Assembly (NCBI RefSeq): GCF_029962835.1
Contig: NC_080582.1
Location: forward strand, 14,144,032 to 14,208,031
DNA length: 64,000 nt
Direction of reading: 5' to 3'
DNA from: Magnolia sinica
Taxonomy: Eukaryota; Streptophyta; Magnoliopsida; Magnoliales; Magnoliaceae
Shown here in pieces: positions 1-11,640 of this stretch (position 1 is its first letter; every line of letters starts with the position of its first letter). The position numbers and the translations under genes were made by a program. Under the pieces are notes generated by a model. The model was not told where the DNA came from, did not search any database, and worked only from the letters and a program-made list of their open reading frames with translations.

Positions 1-772
1 ACCATTTAAAATTTCTTGGAGGCCATAGAAGTTTTGGATCAAGCTGATGTTCGTGTTTTCTATTCATTCATATATTTTTGATATTATGAACAACCTTTAA
101 ACGTTTTTGGACAATCTGATCAGTCCAGATTGAAAAGTAAATAACTTCAGATGTTTAAATCAAAATTCACTCAAATTGTTGATCAATCTTGTTTGCCCAA
201 TATCTCTCTCATATGTACCATGATCGAGGCGAGTAACTAGTCAATTTGAGGGTAATGATCAGTAAATTAGAGTGAATGGACCAGACATGTAAAATGGGCC
301 AAATATTCTGGTCAAAATTGTGACCCAAATTATTGACCTCGTGAGAACCTGTTATTTATTTATTTTATCCACTCCGTTAATCTATGTTAACAGATAATTT
401 TAGGTGTGGTCCAAAAAATGAAGAAAATTAAAATCTCAAGTGGACCACAGCACAGGAAACAGTTTGATTGAACATCTACCATTGAAAATTTTTTGGAGGC
501 CAAAGAAGTTTTGGATCAAGCTGATGTTTGTGCTTTCTCTTTATCCATGTCTTTGTAATTATATTAACAGGTTGGATGACAAATAAAAATTACTTTAGAC
601 CCTAGGAAGGTTTCAATAATGGAAATCACTATTCCACACTGTTTCCTATGTAATGGTCCAATTGAGCTTTGGATCTACTTCAATTTTGGGATCAACCCTT
701 AAAATTAGCATTAAAAAGGTAATATTTTATATATAATTAAAAGGTAATATTTAAATGATTTAAAATATCTAA

Positions 773-814
<42 letters not shown>

Positions 815-2050
815 GGTAATATTTAAATGATTTAAAATATTATATGAAAAAGGATATTGAAAAGTTTAGAAATTTTAAATATGTTTGAGAAAAATTTTGA
901 GAACAAAATGATGCTTTTGAAGAAAAAAAATCAAAATTTTGAAATTTTTGAGAAAAAATTAAAATATGAGAAATTTTTTGAGATTTTGAAAATAAAAATT
1001 CAAAATTTGTATTTTAATTTTTTTTTGAAATATTTTATAATAAAAATGATATTTTTAAGGTCGTGGCCCACCATGGAATGGTGCATCTGACTGACGGGGC
1101 AGATCCAAAGTTCAAGTAGACCCACCATAGAAAAGAGTGGGATAGTGACACCCACTATTGAAACCTTCTTAGGGCCCGCCGCAATGTTTATTTGAGATCC
1201 AACCTGTTTATAAGTTAATACAGACATGGAATAAGGTGGGACATACATATAGTTTTGATGTGTCCCCTTTTGCTTATGAGATATCTCAAAAATCATCCGT
1301 ATACGAAACTCAGGTGGGTCATACCATCTAAAACTATGTGAAGACATCTAAAAAAATATAAAAGCACTTGGTGGGTCCCACATGAGTTTTGAATGCAGCT
1401 GAAACTGGGTCTGACCCCTCATCCAAGTGGGACACACATAATGAGCTTGATCCGAAACTTCTCCAGCTCCCAAGAAGTTTTTAATGGTGGAAGTGCAATG
1501 CCCAATTTGTAGTCCACTCAAGCCTTGTTCCTGCCTAATGTTTTGCATGATACCTTATAATGATCTAAGAAAAAAGATTAGGTTATAGGGCTCTATAGGG
1601 CCTACAAAAATATATGTTCTATATCGAAGTCGTCCATCTATTTTGAAATATTAATATAGGGCTTTATAGGGGCTCTATAGGGCCTACAAAAATATATGTT
1701 TTATATCTAAGCCGTCCATCTATTTTGAAATATTATTATAGGTCAGGAAACTAAAAATCAGGTATATTGAAGGCTAAAGTGGACCACACGGTAGGAAACA
1801 TGGAGATTAAATCACATGTGCTTCCTATGGTGTGGTCCTCTTGGGCCTTCAATCTACTTTATTTTTGGTATCATGTACTAAAATTATTTATTAAAATTAA
1901 TGGATGGAATAGATAAACAAAATATATCATGGTGGGTCCCACAAAGCTCCAGACAGGACATCCATGTCCGTCTTACCCCATCCACGGCCAAAATTGGGAA
2001 ACGGATTGGCTACTCTCCCAGCCACCGGCCCCGTGGCTGGTGGTCGGTGC
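1..2050. other. Intergenic, AT-rich, family-A repeat fragments
   Basis: No gene is supported here. The stretch holds partial copies of the abundant family-A repeat, recognisable by phrases such as TTTTGGATCAAGCTGATGTT and GTGGACCACA (about 1-540, 600-690, 1050-1380 and 1800-1950). A TA microsatellite lies at about 776-807, flanked by two direct copies of a 35-bp AT-rich sequence (about 735-770 and 806-842). The reading frame at 857-1090 is a lysine, phenylalanine and asparagine run caused by base composition. Confidence 0.6.
1588..1745. repeat. Two-copy tandem repeat, 82-bp period
   Basis: The phrase CTCTATAGGGCCTACAAAAA occurs at about 1591 and again at about 1673. Each is followed by a matching stretch ending in CCATCTATTTTGAAATATTA, so this is a simple tandem duplication with few differences. 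Confidence 0.7.
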
Positions 2051-2052
2051 TC

Positions 2053-2480
2053 TGTGGGCCCCACCATGATGTATGTGTTTCATCCATTTTGTTCATCCAT
2101 TTTTAAAGATCATTTTATCGCTTGATCCTAAAAATGAGAGGGATATAAATATAAGGTGAACTACACCATATGAAAACAATAATAATTGGATATCCACCAT
2201 TAAAATCCTCCCAAGGTCCACTGTACTGTTTATTTGACATCCAACATGTTGATTAGGTCATACAAGCCCAGATGAAGGGAAAAAATAAAAATCAGCTTGA
2301 TCCAAAACTTTTATGGCCCCCAAAATATTTTTAATGGTCAACGCTCATTCAACACTGTTTCCTGTAATGTGGTCCACTTGAGATCGGGATATACCCCATT
2401 TTTGGTCTTATACCATAAAATGATCTGTAAAAAGAGATGGACGGCATGGATGCAACACATACATCATGGTGGGTCCCACG
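2053..2480. repeat. Family-A inverted-repeat element, copy 1
   Basis: This is a unit of about 430 bp whose ends are inverted copies of each other. The left end reads CCACCATGATGTATGTGTTT then CATCC, and the right end reads GGATGCAACACATACATCAT then GGTGGG. Between them lie the conserved internal phrases of the family: a CCACTGTA-TGTTTATTTGACATCCAAC block, GATCCAAAACTT, and GTGGTCCACTTGAGAT. No open frame is supported. It behaves like a short non-autonomous DNA element, and the same unit recurs many times in this window. Confidence 0.65.
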
Positions 2481-2573
2481 AAGCCCCTGTCAGGACCGTC
2501 CACGGTCCGTCTCACGAAACGTCTCCCAATTTTGGGTGGGCGCTCGAAACAGAGCCGCGCCCAAAATAGGTTA

Positions 2574-2604
<31 letters not shown>

Positions 2605-2620
2605 TCTCTCTCTCTCTCTC
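2574..2620. repeat. (CT)n microsatellite
   Basis: An almost pure CT dinucleotide run is followed by a pyrimidine-rich stretch to about 2760. Such CT-rich tracts often lie in 5' leaders of plant genes, but no start codon with a convincing frame follows. The serine/leucine frames that cross it are artefacts. Confidence 0.9.
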
Positions 2621-2890
2621 CGTTTTCCAATCCTCTCTTCCCTCCTTGTCTCTGCTCCATCTCTCTCATTCTCCTCCATCTCTCCCTCCCTCTCCCTCTA
2701 ACAGCGTATGCATCTCCCTCTCCCTCAAATAGCCCACACATCTCCCTCTCCCTAGGGTTTTGGTGAACCACTTACCTAGGGTTTTCTCATTCTAGCTCGC
2801 GGCTCGAAGGAGGGGCAACCACTCTAGTTTATTCCTCAGCTGGGAGGTAGCAACAATGGTAATGTTAAGGCCATTGATTCGAAATCAAAA

Positions 2891-3066
2891 GGTTGATATA
2901 TTTGGGGGTTTTCAAATTTGGAGGTTTTTTTGGATTTAGGGGTTTTCAAATTTGAGGGTTTTTGAATTTAGAGGTTTTTGGATTTAGGGGTTTCCAAATT
3001 TGGGGGTTTTCGAATTTGGAGGTTTTTGGATTTAGAGGTTTCCAAATTTGGGGGTTTTCGGATTGA
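2891..3066. repeat. Degenerate minisatellite
   Basis: Short alternating units of the type GGGTTTTCAAATTTGG and AGGTTTTTGGATTTAG repeat about eight times with substitutions. The result is a G- and T-rich tract with a unit of roughly 16-18 bp. Confidence 0.75.
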
Positions 3067-4165
3067 TATTCGGAGCGGAGATGGGCTACAACAACTGGGT
3101 TACCGTTTTGAGTTTGTTCTTTTCAATGGTGGATATTTGATTTGTTCTTATTTTTGCCTTTACTTTGAATTTCCTCATTTTATGTTGTTTTCTTTGCCGA
3201 TCTGTGTTTTTAAGCCATAGATCCGGATCTAGATATGTCAAGACTTATATATCTGGCTCAAAAGCTTCTTAGAAGCATTGGATCTAGCTATATCGATTTC
3301 ATTCCGTTGGATTTTTTTTTTAATGTTTTCCGGATCTATGATTGCCTTTGTTTCTCTGATTTATAGCTTTCTGTGCTTCACAGATCAAATCTGATTTATG
3401 TTGCTTGTATTAGCTCTAGTTCATTCATTTAACTTAGCAGATCTTTTGAATTGATGGTTTTGTGTTTGTTATTATGGCACTATCGAGATTTAGCTTGCAG
3501 ATCTACACTTACAACAGAGTGTTGGCAACACACCTGCAATACACATTTCATATATATATGACAATCCAGATTGTCCACAAATCATGGACCCCATTGTGGT
3601 TGGACATTATACATTTGATGAACAGATTAAGGCTATACTCCATTCATGGTGGGGTCCTTCCAGTATGGATTGATGCACATGATTCTGTGTATACTTTCTG
3701 TGGCAAACTCATTTCATAGTCCACTCCTGTCTGAATATGATTTGTAGAGGTGGTGTTTTGTTCTTTATTCTCTATTGTATACTTCTAAATCTTTCTCATC
3801 CTTTCTTTCCTTCTGGATTATATGGATTTTTTCCTCAACAAAAAGATTCATTGCTTCGTTACATTCTTGTTACTGCGTTGTAGCCTGTCGGTGTGTTTTA
3901 TCCGCTTTCTTCTTTATTCTGTTGGAATATGAAGCCCTTTTTGTGCAAGTATCATGGGCAATTTGAATGAAATCACGCATTCATTCATGTAATCACAGTT
4001 GCAAAAATTCAGCATTATTTCCAAAAACCAAATTTATTTCTAGATTTTTCAGAAAAAGCATTGATTAGTGGAGTTCCTCAAGCATCCAATAACCTGTTAG
4101 AGAATGCAAAGTTGACAAGCTTCAATGGTTTTCTGGATTCTATTAATGTGTTTCTATATAAATAT
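3067..4165. other. Non-coding stretch before the LTR insertion
   Basis: The sequence is T-rich and resembles plant leader or intron sequence (TTTTTGCCTTT, TTTCTCTGATTT). No frame gives a recognisable protein. It ends at the 5-bp target site AATAT of the element starting at 4166. The sequence after that element (8214 onward) has the same T-rich look and leads into O-fucosyltransferase exons, so both may belong to one interrupted gene region. That link is inference. Confidence 0.35.
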
Positions 4166-7100
4166 TGTCACGCCCCGAACTCGGAAACCGGGCTCACAAA
4201 ATTTCCGATCGCCGAATCCGGCGTCGACAGCCTCCGTAGAACCCCATTCTCGGATCCCGGCACCTATTCACCAGATTCCGATCCTGGGATACTACAAGGA
4301 GGATTTATAATCATCAGTCTGAATCATAATGAGCATAACCCACAAACAATAACCACAAGAACACCACCACAAAATCCATTATGATCAAAAACTTTTTAGT
4401 ACAATGCGACAGAAAGGAAAAATACAATGTAGTGCAAAAGATAGAAACTCCAAAGCTCGTCTGCACGGTCCAACTCCTGCTCAGCTACTGTCTAGCGTCA
4501 CCTGCACGCATCAATCGTGCATAAGCTTATAGAAAGCTTAGAGGGTGGTGTAAGTGTGTGTGCAATATAAGCGTGCTCAAAATGCAAGGTCAGAGTGATG
4601 CGGAATCATGGTGATGAGCACATGAATGCAATCAGCCATACTAAGGCTATGCGGTGCAAGATATGAATGCTATCAGCCATAACACGGCCATGCGATGCAA
4701 GATGCAACTTAAGCATGCCAATCCTCAACATGTATCAGTACAGTTCTCATTCTGGATAATCACCGGGGTTCAATACACTCCAAATGACACTGTCGCTCTC
4801 CTAGCCGCATAGTCCAAGTAAGCGTAAGAAACCTTACTATCCGCCTGACCAATAGTCTGCCAATACCTATCCGGCACGTCGATAGCGGACCCATTCACGA
4901 GCTGGTCAAACTCAGCCTAGTATTGCCCCCTACCCTCTGGCGAGTAAGGCCACACTCCTTTCTAACCGACCACGACACAGTGGGAGACGGGGCCTCCTGG
5001 TATTCGGTCCTCATGCGCTCGTATATCCACTCGGTCTCGACGTTGGAGTCATCCTCTGGTACCATCGGGTTTAGGGATTTTCACCCAGGGACGTCTATGG
5101 CGCCCGTATGCTAGAACCAAATATTTTCGGTATCCAACCCAGTCATCCACGATGTGTCTATGGAGGCTATGGCCCTGATGTCGCTAGGGCATATAGTAAC
5201 TACAATCACACAAATGCAAGTGCATAAGTCACACTATCAGTCATGCAACAGTCCTGTATATACCATGCACTTATATGAGGCAACTCCGCCTATTAGGGAG
5301 CCCATAAACAGTCTATCCAAAGGTATATGCTATGATCGGTCACCCTCACATCAGGCATACATATGGTGCGAATGATCATGAATCATGGATCTATACTGAA
5401 CATGTTATGTGGTGATGGGCTCTGATCAAAATGAAGATGGGCCTGGACGGCCTATATACTACAGGTATGGGCCTATTAATGGGCCTTAGGGAGAATCATA
5501 ATGCGGACATTTAACCGACATTATCCTCACAATGTGGACATCAAACCAACATTGCTCCCAAAGGACGGCCTTCCACGAATCACACATTTCAATGGGCCTT
5601 TTTGTACATCTTATTGGGCCTCGACCCATGGGCCTCTAATACATCAAATGGCCTCATACATGGGTCTCACAGATACATATCAAGGTGGGCCTCATTGACG
5701 AGCCAAAATTGCATCAACATGGGCCTAGTCACACGGGCCTTGCATACATCACAGTGGGCCTCATGATATGGGCCCTAATACAAATCATGGTGGGCCTCGA
5801 CATGGACCACCAATGCATGAATATGGGCCTCCACAATGGGCCGTAATTTATCTCCAAACGGTTGGACTGTTGGATGAAACACATGTATCATGATGGAGCC
5901 CACACTAATGGAGGGTGTGATTTACAATACATACATAAGCGGGGCCCACCATAATGCTTGTTTTCCACCCTGCCTAGGGCTCAATATGATGTTTATTTTC
6001 CAACCACTGTTCATAAGGTCATGTGGACCAGGGTAGGGCCCACCAAATTATTTATTTATCATCCAATCTATTCATAAGGTCACGTGGGCCTGGATAGGAC
6101 CCACTGTGATATTTGTTTCCATCCAAATGGGCCAAGGTCACGTGGGCCTAAATAGCGCCCACCGTAATATTTATTTTCCATACAAAATGGGCCCATTGGA
6201 CTGGGGCCCACTGTGAATGTTTATTTTCCACCCAAACTATTCGTAAGGTCACACGGACCGTGGGTTGGGCCCACCATAACACGGTCAGAAGCCCACCGTG
6301 ATGATTTTTATTTTATTTATTTTATTATTATCATTTTTTTATGCCATCTAAACCATTCATAGGGTCACGGTTTGGGGGCCCACGGTGATGTGGTCCACTG
6401 ATCCAACCCGTCCATTATGCGTGTCCCACTTGGCTGAACATTCAGACCAAGTTTCAGCCACATCCACATTTCAGGTAAGCCCCACCAAGTGTTTTTTTTA
6501 TATATTTAGACATGTCTTCACATGATTTTAGATGGTGTGGCCTGCCTGAGTTCCTTTTACAGCTTATTTTTGGGGTGGACGGATGGTCTGTGGGGACCCA
6601 CCAAATGCACGGTTTTGATTGCCAAAATGCATCAAAGTGGGGCCCACAGCGGGGCCGTGACTGGCAGCCCACCCGCTCGTCCGTCAGGCGCAGGCGCTGC
6701 CTGCGTCTGTAGCAGCAGTTTTTTTTTTTTTTGAAAAAAATCATTTTCTCGTGGTTTTTCGCAGGTGGGGCCCGCATCAGCAAGATCCACTCCATCCATT
6801 AACCCCCATGGCTCGATACAAATCTATTGACACCAATATTGAATGGTTTTCTGATGTACAGCAACACCGGGGTGTATTTCAATGGTAGAAAACTTGTTCG
6901 CTATACTATGGCCCACCATAAGTTCAGATTGAGATCATTTTTATGCTCAACGCCTAAAATGATCTGTGGAAGGGGATGGACGGCTTGGATTGCATAAAAG
7001 CATTAAAGTGGGGCCTACATGAGTGGCTAAAAAAAATATTATTTTATTATTACATCTTCTGCCCCTTTTTTTTTATATAAAGCTGGCCATGAACTAGCAC

Positions 7101-8213
7101 TTCTTTTTACCACTCCACGTAGTCCAGCGTCCGCTGGACTGTCCGCATACAATACAAGCATTGTGGTGGGTCCCACTTGGACGTGGCCCACCTATGTGTA
7201 TATATTCTATATTATATATATATACAATACATATATATTATATATATCATATATATATATTATATGAAATATAATACATAGAAAAGGGAATGTATTGGGT
7301 CCATCCAAACAGTGGATGGTGTGGATCATCACCTACAATATGACGGGCCACGCCGTCTGATGTAGATGAACGAGTAGATATAACACATATTGGTGGGATC
7401 CACACCATCACAAGAGAGAGAGAGAGAGGTATATGGTGAGATAGAGGAACCCCGCTACTATGGGCCCTCTTGATTAAATCACATACATCCAAATGGGTCC
7501 CACCAACAAGTGGGCCCTAAAATTTAAATTAATGACAAATCACCCACCTTATCTTCCTTCTTCTTGGTCCCTTAGACTCCAATGCTCCTTAGCTTCAACT
7601 TTAATGGAGGTTGATGGGGTTTAGATGGTTGAGATGGAAGATGAGAAGGTGGACCACACTTGGGAGGGAGAGGAAAAGCTTGGACGTGTGGGGGGTTGAG
7701 TTACTTAGAGATTTTGAGAAATGAGAGAGAGAGAGAGGGGTGATATGGATGGGTGAGGTGTGATGGGTGATGGTTTGGGTTGAAAAGTTAAAAAAGGGGT
7801 ATGGTGGATGTTAAAAATGGGAAAAAGAGGAGTGGTGAGTGGAAAGAGGGTAGACTTTTTGAAAAAGGAGGAGATGGGTTGATGTACTTGATGTATGGGA
7901 TGCATTAATGGTTGATTGATGGGACTTATAGTAGAGATTCCCTCGAAATCCGCAACACGCAGTGTTTCTTCGGAATAAACGCAGATCGGCATCTTCTTGC
8001 CTGGGTATCGGTTCGATGCGCAAGTTACGGCGTTGGAACCGCGGCGACGACGCGGTCGCTACGATACAACTTTCGGATCAGGCCGACGTTGGTGCGCGGG
8101 ACCTGGCTTAGGATCGTGCGCAAACACCGAATACGGTGCGAAGGTTGCCGGAATTTGACCGGAAGGACCGCGGAAGCTAACGGAACAGTACGGATTAGGA
8201 CACGGGTCTTACA
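4166..8213. mobile_element. Probable 4.05-kb solo LTR with 5-bp TSD
   Basis: The element begins TGTCACGCCCCGAACTCGG and ends GGACACGGGTCTTACA, so it has TG...CA termini. It is flanked on both sides by the perfect 5-bp duplication AATAT (4161-4165 and 8214-8218). The first ends do not recur inside, so no pair of LTRs can be seen. No gag, pol, primer-binding site or polypurine tract was recognised. The simplest reading is a very long solo LTR left by recombination between two LTRs. A non-autonomous LTR-type element is the alternative. Inside are family-A repeat fragments (about 5880-6450), a TA-rich patch (about 7195-7265) and a poly-T run. The last 300 bp are CG-rich, unlike the flanks. Confidence 0.7.
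5880..6460. repeat. Cluster of partial family-A repeats inside the solo LTR
   Basis: Four or five tandem-like partial units carry the phrases GGCCCACC-TAATATTTATTTTCCA and TTCATAAGGTCACGTGG. They match the internal part of the family-A elements, so this part of the LTR was built from or invaded by that family. Confidence 0.55.
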
Positions 8214-8879
8214 AATATCATAACTCTGTTATGTTCTGTTCTTTTCTGGTTTTTTAATCTTATAGGATTCTATTTTTTTCCCTTATCCTTTTTTCTGTTT
8301 TGGATTTGGGTATTAATTGAACTTTAAAAATGGTTCTCATTTAAGAGATACTATTTTGGGCTTCTATATCAGTTTCCACAAGAGGTTTGTGGTGTCAGTA
8401 TACTTTTTTTTTCATTAGATGTTGGATTTTGATTATTTTTTCTCCTTTTGTAAATGGCATGTTCTGGTGAATGCATTGAATAGGGTTAATTTTATTTTGT
8501 GTTTGAAGTTTGTGAATTCCTGTGTGGGGCTTAAGTGGTCCCAACTATGATTGAGTTGGATCATTTGGAATTTTATAGAAGGGGAGTTAATTGGTACTCT
8601 TGCAGTGTGTCACGGTTGATGTGCAGGTACTCAAAATTTTTATCATGTAGCAAAGGCATACATTAACTCAAATTTTTAATACTCTTGATCTCTGAGCATG
8701 GAAATTCATTGAACTCATACTACTGGCTAGTTCCATTTCATTGTCCTTTTGGATCACTCAATATTCTTGTTAGGTTATCCAACAAGGTGGGTGTAGAGGT
8801 GCATGTTAGTTTACCAAACTCATCACCTTTCACCCTATTATGTAGTGGCTTATCTTTGATTTGGGATTTAATTGTGCAG
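8214..8879. other. Non-coding stretch, probable intron
   Basis: A T-rich sequence without a supported frame ends in a normal splice acceptor (TTGTGCAG) at the first O-fucosyltransferase exon. Expected upstream exons of that family were not found. Confidence 0.4.
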
Positions 8880-9170
8880 ATATGAGATATGGTTGCAATA
8901 GCAAAGATAATGAATGCAACATTGGTCCTTCCTTCTCTTGATCACAAGTCCTTTTGGACAGATCCGAGGTATGAACTCTTGCCTACAACAACCGTGAGAA
9001 TCTTTCACTGGTTTTGGTAGACTAAAAAACTGAAAAAACGGGGCTTAATGTAGTTTCAATAGAATCTTGTAGTGATTTTAAGGACCCTTTTGATTGGAAG
9101 CGCTTCATAGAAGTCTTGAAAGATGTTGTTGAGATAGTGGAGTTCCTCTCACATTTAAGTGTAAAAATGC
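8880..9170 (+). pseudogene. O-fucosyltransferase family protein, two-exon fragment
   Basis: Two exons of a plant GDP-fucose protein O-fucosyltransferase-like gene are visible. Exon one (8880-8968) encodes [20 protein letters not shown] then KSFWTDP. Exon two (9073 to about 9165) encodes SDFKDPFDWKRFIEVLKDV then VEIVE. The intron between them has intact GT and AG ends and keeps the phase, so the joined codon gives the expected Ser in DPSDF. The family are Golgi-type glycosyltransferases; [16 protein letters not shown] is its conserved block. The usual ICDMV is broken because the Cys codon is a TGA stop (8883-8885). After VEIVE the frame decays and stops at TAG by 9190. Exons for the rest of the catalytic domain were not found. 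This is a genomic, unprocessed fragment, not a working gene. Confidence 0.85.
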
Positions 9171-9190
9171 TACATCAAATTCTGTTTTAG

Positions 9191-10910
9191 AGACTTGGTT
9201 TTGCTCAAATCAGATTCTGTTTTTTTTTAATCTTTTTAAAGTCAAGCTAGGAGAGTTTTCAACATCATTAGTGTTTTTTTCTCTCTCTCTCTGCTTGTTT
9301 GTTTGTTGATGAAGGTGACATTTTGATTGGTGGGCTGTGAGATTCAAATTGTAAGGTGCAAAGATGGTGTAAGGCAATGAGATCACGGTATCTTCTTTTA
9401 TTTGATTAACAAATGGTTCCTGAATGTTTCAGGTATTATAGAATGCTCAAGCTAAGTTCCTGAATGTTTGAGGCCTCATTATACAATGCTCAAGCTGAGT
9501 TTGTACAGTATGTTCAGGTGAGTCAATTTATACAAGTCGGGTCCATGGTTCAGTAATCCAAACTTTTCATAGATGGGCCACATATGGAAGGATCCTGAGA
9601 TTGAAAGATCTCAGCTATAGAATATTTGGCCTTTTCCAGGTTGAATGTAAACCATTGCTGAGTTTTCTTTCTCAAGCGACTATTTGTCAGACTAGCCCCA
9701 TCTGTACAAACTGAAAAACAGAAATGGTTGAGCATTGTATGAAAGGCCAAATGTCTTAGATGTATATAATTTTTAGCATGTATATAGTAGAATCAACAAA
9801 AACTAATGTATATGCTCGAAATTAATGGAGCAAACTCGGATGTGCGTTGGAGCTATCCGGATGTTCTCTTATTTTTATATATCCTAAAAAAAGATGTATA
9901 AATAACATTATTATTCCAAGTTGTCACGAAAAAAGAAAATCCTTAAGTGCCACAAATATGGATCTAAATCTCTACCTTTCTTTGTTTTTCTTATGCTGAT
10001 CTCTTTCTTATTTGATATATCCTATTAAAAATCCCTAAAGGCACGGATCTCCCAAAATAGAAGACTACTAATGATTTGCACATGACTAATTGCAGCATAT
10101 CTTGTCAAAAAGCTTTTGTCACCAAGCATTTAGTGGTAGGTAGTATAGATTATTTAATATAGGCTTGACGACCAATGGTTTAACTGAGGATATGCTCCTT
10201 GATAGAGTGGAATGGCGTGAACGGGATTCATGTAGCTGACCCCAGTTTGTTGGGATAAGCTTTAGATTATGAAGATGATTATGATGATAGATTATGTTGG
10301 AGATTTTGTTTGAGTTTCAGTACATTTGAGGATGGAAAAGTTTCAAGTTCTTTTATTGGTAGTTCCACATGTTGTATATCAGTTGGGTTAGTTTGAAACA
10401 AAGAGACATAGTGATAACCCTCCTGCCTATGAGTTGATAGTTTTAGAACTCAAAAGAGTTGTATGCATTTGGGTTCTAGTTAAAATTGCCAAGGCCACAG
10501 TACAATTATCAGTCACCTTTGTTTCATGAACCAAGTCTCCAACATGCCTTACATGTATCAACTCGCAGATACATCTTGATTTTTAAGTTGGTATTGCAAA
10601 GGGTGAGCTAATGCAATACTACGGGTTCCAAATACCTTAAGTAAAGATCTCCTTTTTTTTTTTTTTACCTCATTTGGGTTCCTGATAAAATTACAATGGT
10701 CAGGCTAAAATGGTCAATCCACCTTACTCTTATGAACCAATCTCCTACATGGTAGAGTGAGATTCTACTGCTTTTCTTACCAATCTTTTTTTTTTTCATG
10801 TCCGCTCTTTTATATGTATCTTTCACCTGTCTCAATTTTCTTGGATGGATGATGAATGTATTTGTGAATGTAAATGAAAATAAAAAAATTATAATATATA
10901 ACCTATTCTC
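9191..10910. other. Intergenic stretch
   Basis: No gene is supported. It contains a repeat phrase CTCGAAATTAATGGAGCAAA at about 9818, also found twice in the island at 12135-12470, a non-LTR retrotransposon tail (see 10180-10295) and a poly-T run near 10650. Confidence 0.5.
10180..10295 (+). mobile_element. 3' tail of an RTE-like LINE
   Basis: The translated fragment LLDRVEWRERDSCS and the following CCCCAGTTTGTTGGGATAAG with a GATGATTATGATGATAG tail match the usual 3' end of plant non-LTR (RTE-type) elements, in which a C-terminal W.ER..VADP motif precedes a GGGATAAG sequence and a simple-repeat tail. Only the last 100 bp or so are present. Confidence 0.5.
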
Positions 10911-11640
10911 AAATCCCAAAACCTATAACCTAAACCTAAACCTAAACCTATAACCTAATGCTATAACCTATAACCTAAAACTAAACCTAAAACCCAAATG
11001 TAAACCCAATCTCGAACCCGAACCCAATTTCCTAAACCTAAACCTTAACGTATTCTCAAATCCCTAAACCTAAACCTACACCTAATCCTAATCTCAACTC
11101 CCTAACCTAAAACTTAAACTCAATTCCCTAAACCTTAACCTATAACCTAACCTAAACCTAAACCTATAACCTACACTTATAACCTGAACCTAAACATATA
11201 TCTTAAACCTATAACCTTAACCTAAACATAAAACCTAAACCTAAACCTATTCTTATAACCTAAACCTAAACATATAACTTAAACCTATAACCTTAACCTA
11301 AACATAAAACCTAAACCTAAACCTATTCTTATAACCTAAACCTATTCTCAAATCCCAAAACCTATAACCTAAACCTTAACCCGAACCCGAACCTGATTTC
11401 CTAAACCTAAACCTACACCTACACCTATTCTCAATTCCCTAAACCTTAACCTATAACCTAATCTAAACCTAAACCTATAACCTACACTTATAACCTAAAC
11501 CTATAACCTTAACCTAAACTTAAAACCTAACCTAAACCTTAACCTATAACCTATAACCTAAACCTAAACCTTAACCTATAACCTAAACTTATAACCTTTA
11601 CCTAAACTTATAACCTTAACCTAAACCTAATCTCAAATCC
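10911..11640. repeat. Telomere-like CCTAAA array, first block
   Basis: Degenerate hexamers and heptamers of the type CCTAAA and CCTATAA are mixed with TCTCAAATCCC and CCCGAACCCG phrases. The plant telomere unit is CCCTAAA; here most units lack one C. Two near-identical 90-bp stretches lie at about 11200-11340. The block is cut off at 11641 by a unique island. Confidence 0.85.

Noticed and set aside
857-1090. Lysine-rich 77-aa frame
   Set aside because: It reflects A-rich sequence only, with no recognisable domain.
2437-2766. Serine/leucine-rich frames across the CT run
   Set aside because: They arise from the dinucleotide repeat in all frames and match no family.
4166-8213. A complete LTR retrotransposon with two LTRs
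   Set aside because: No internal repeat of the terminal sequence, no primer site and no pol domains were seen.
8685-8885. 66-aa plus-strand frame before the O-fucosyltransferase exon
   Set aside because: It lies in what looks like intron sequence and does not continue the conserved frame upstream.
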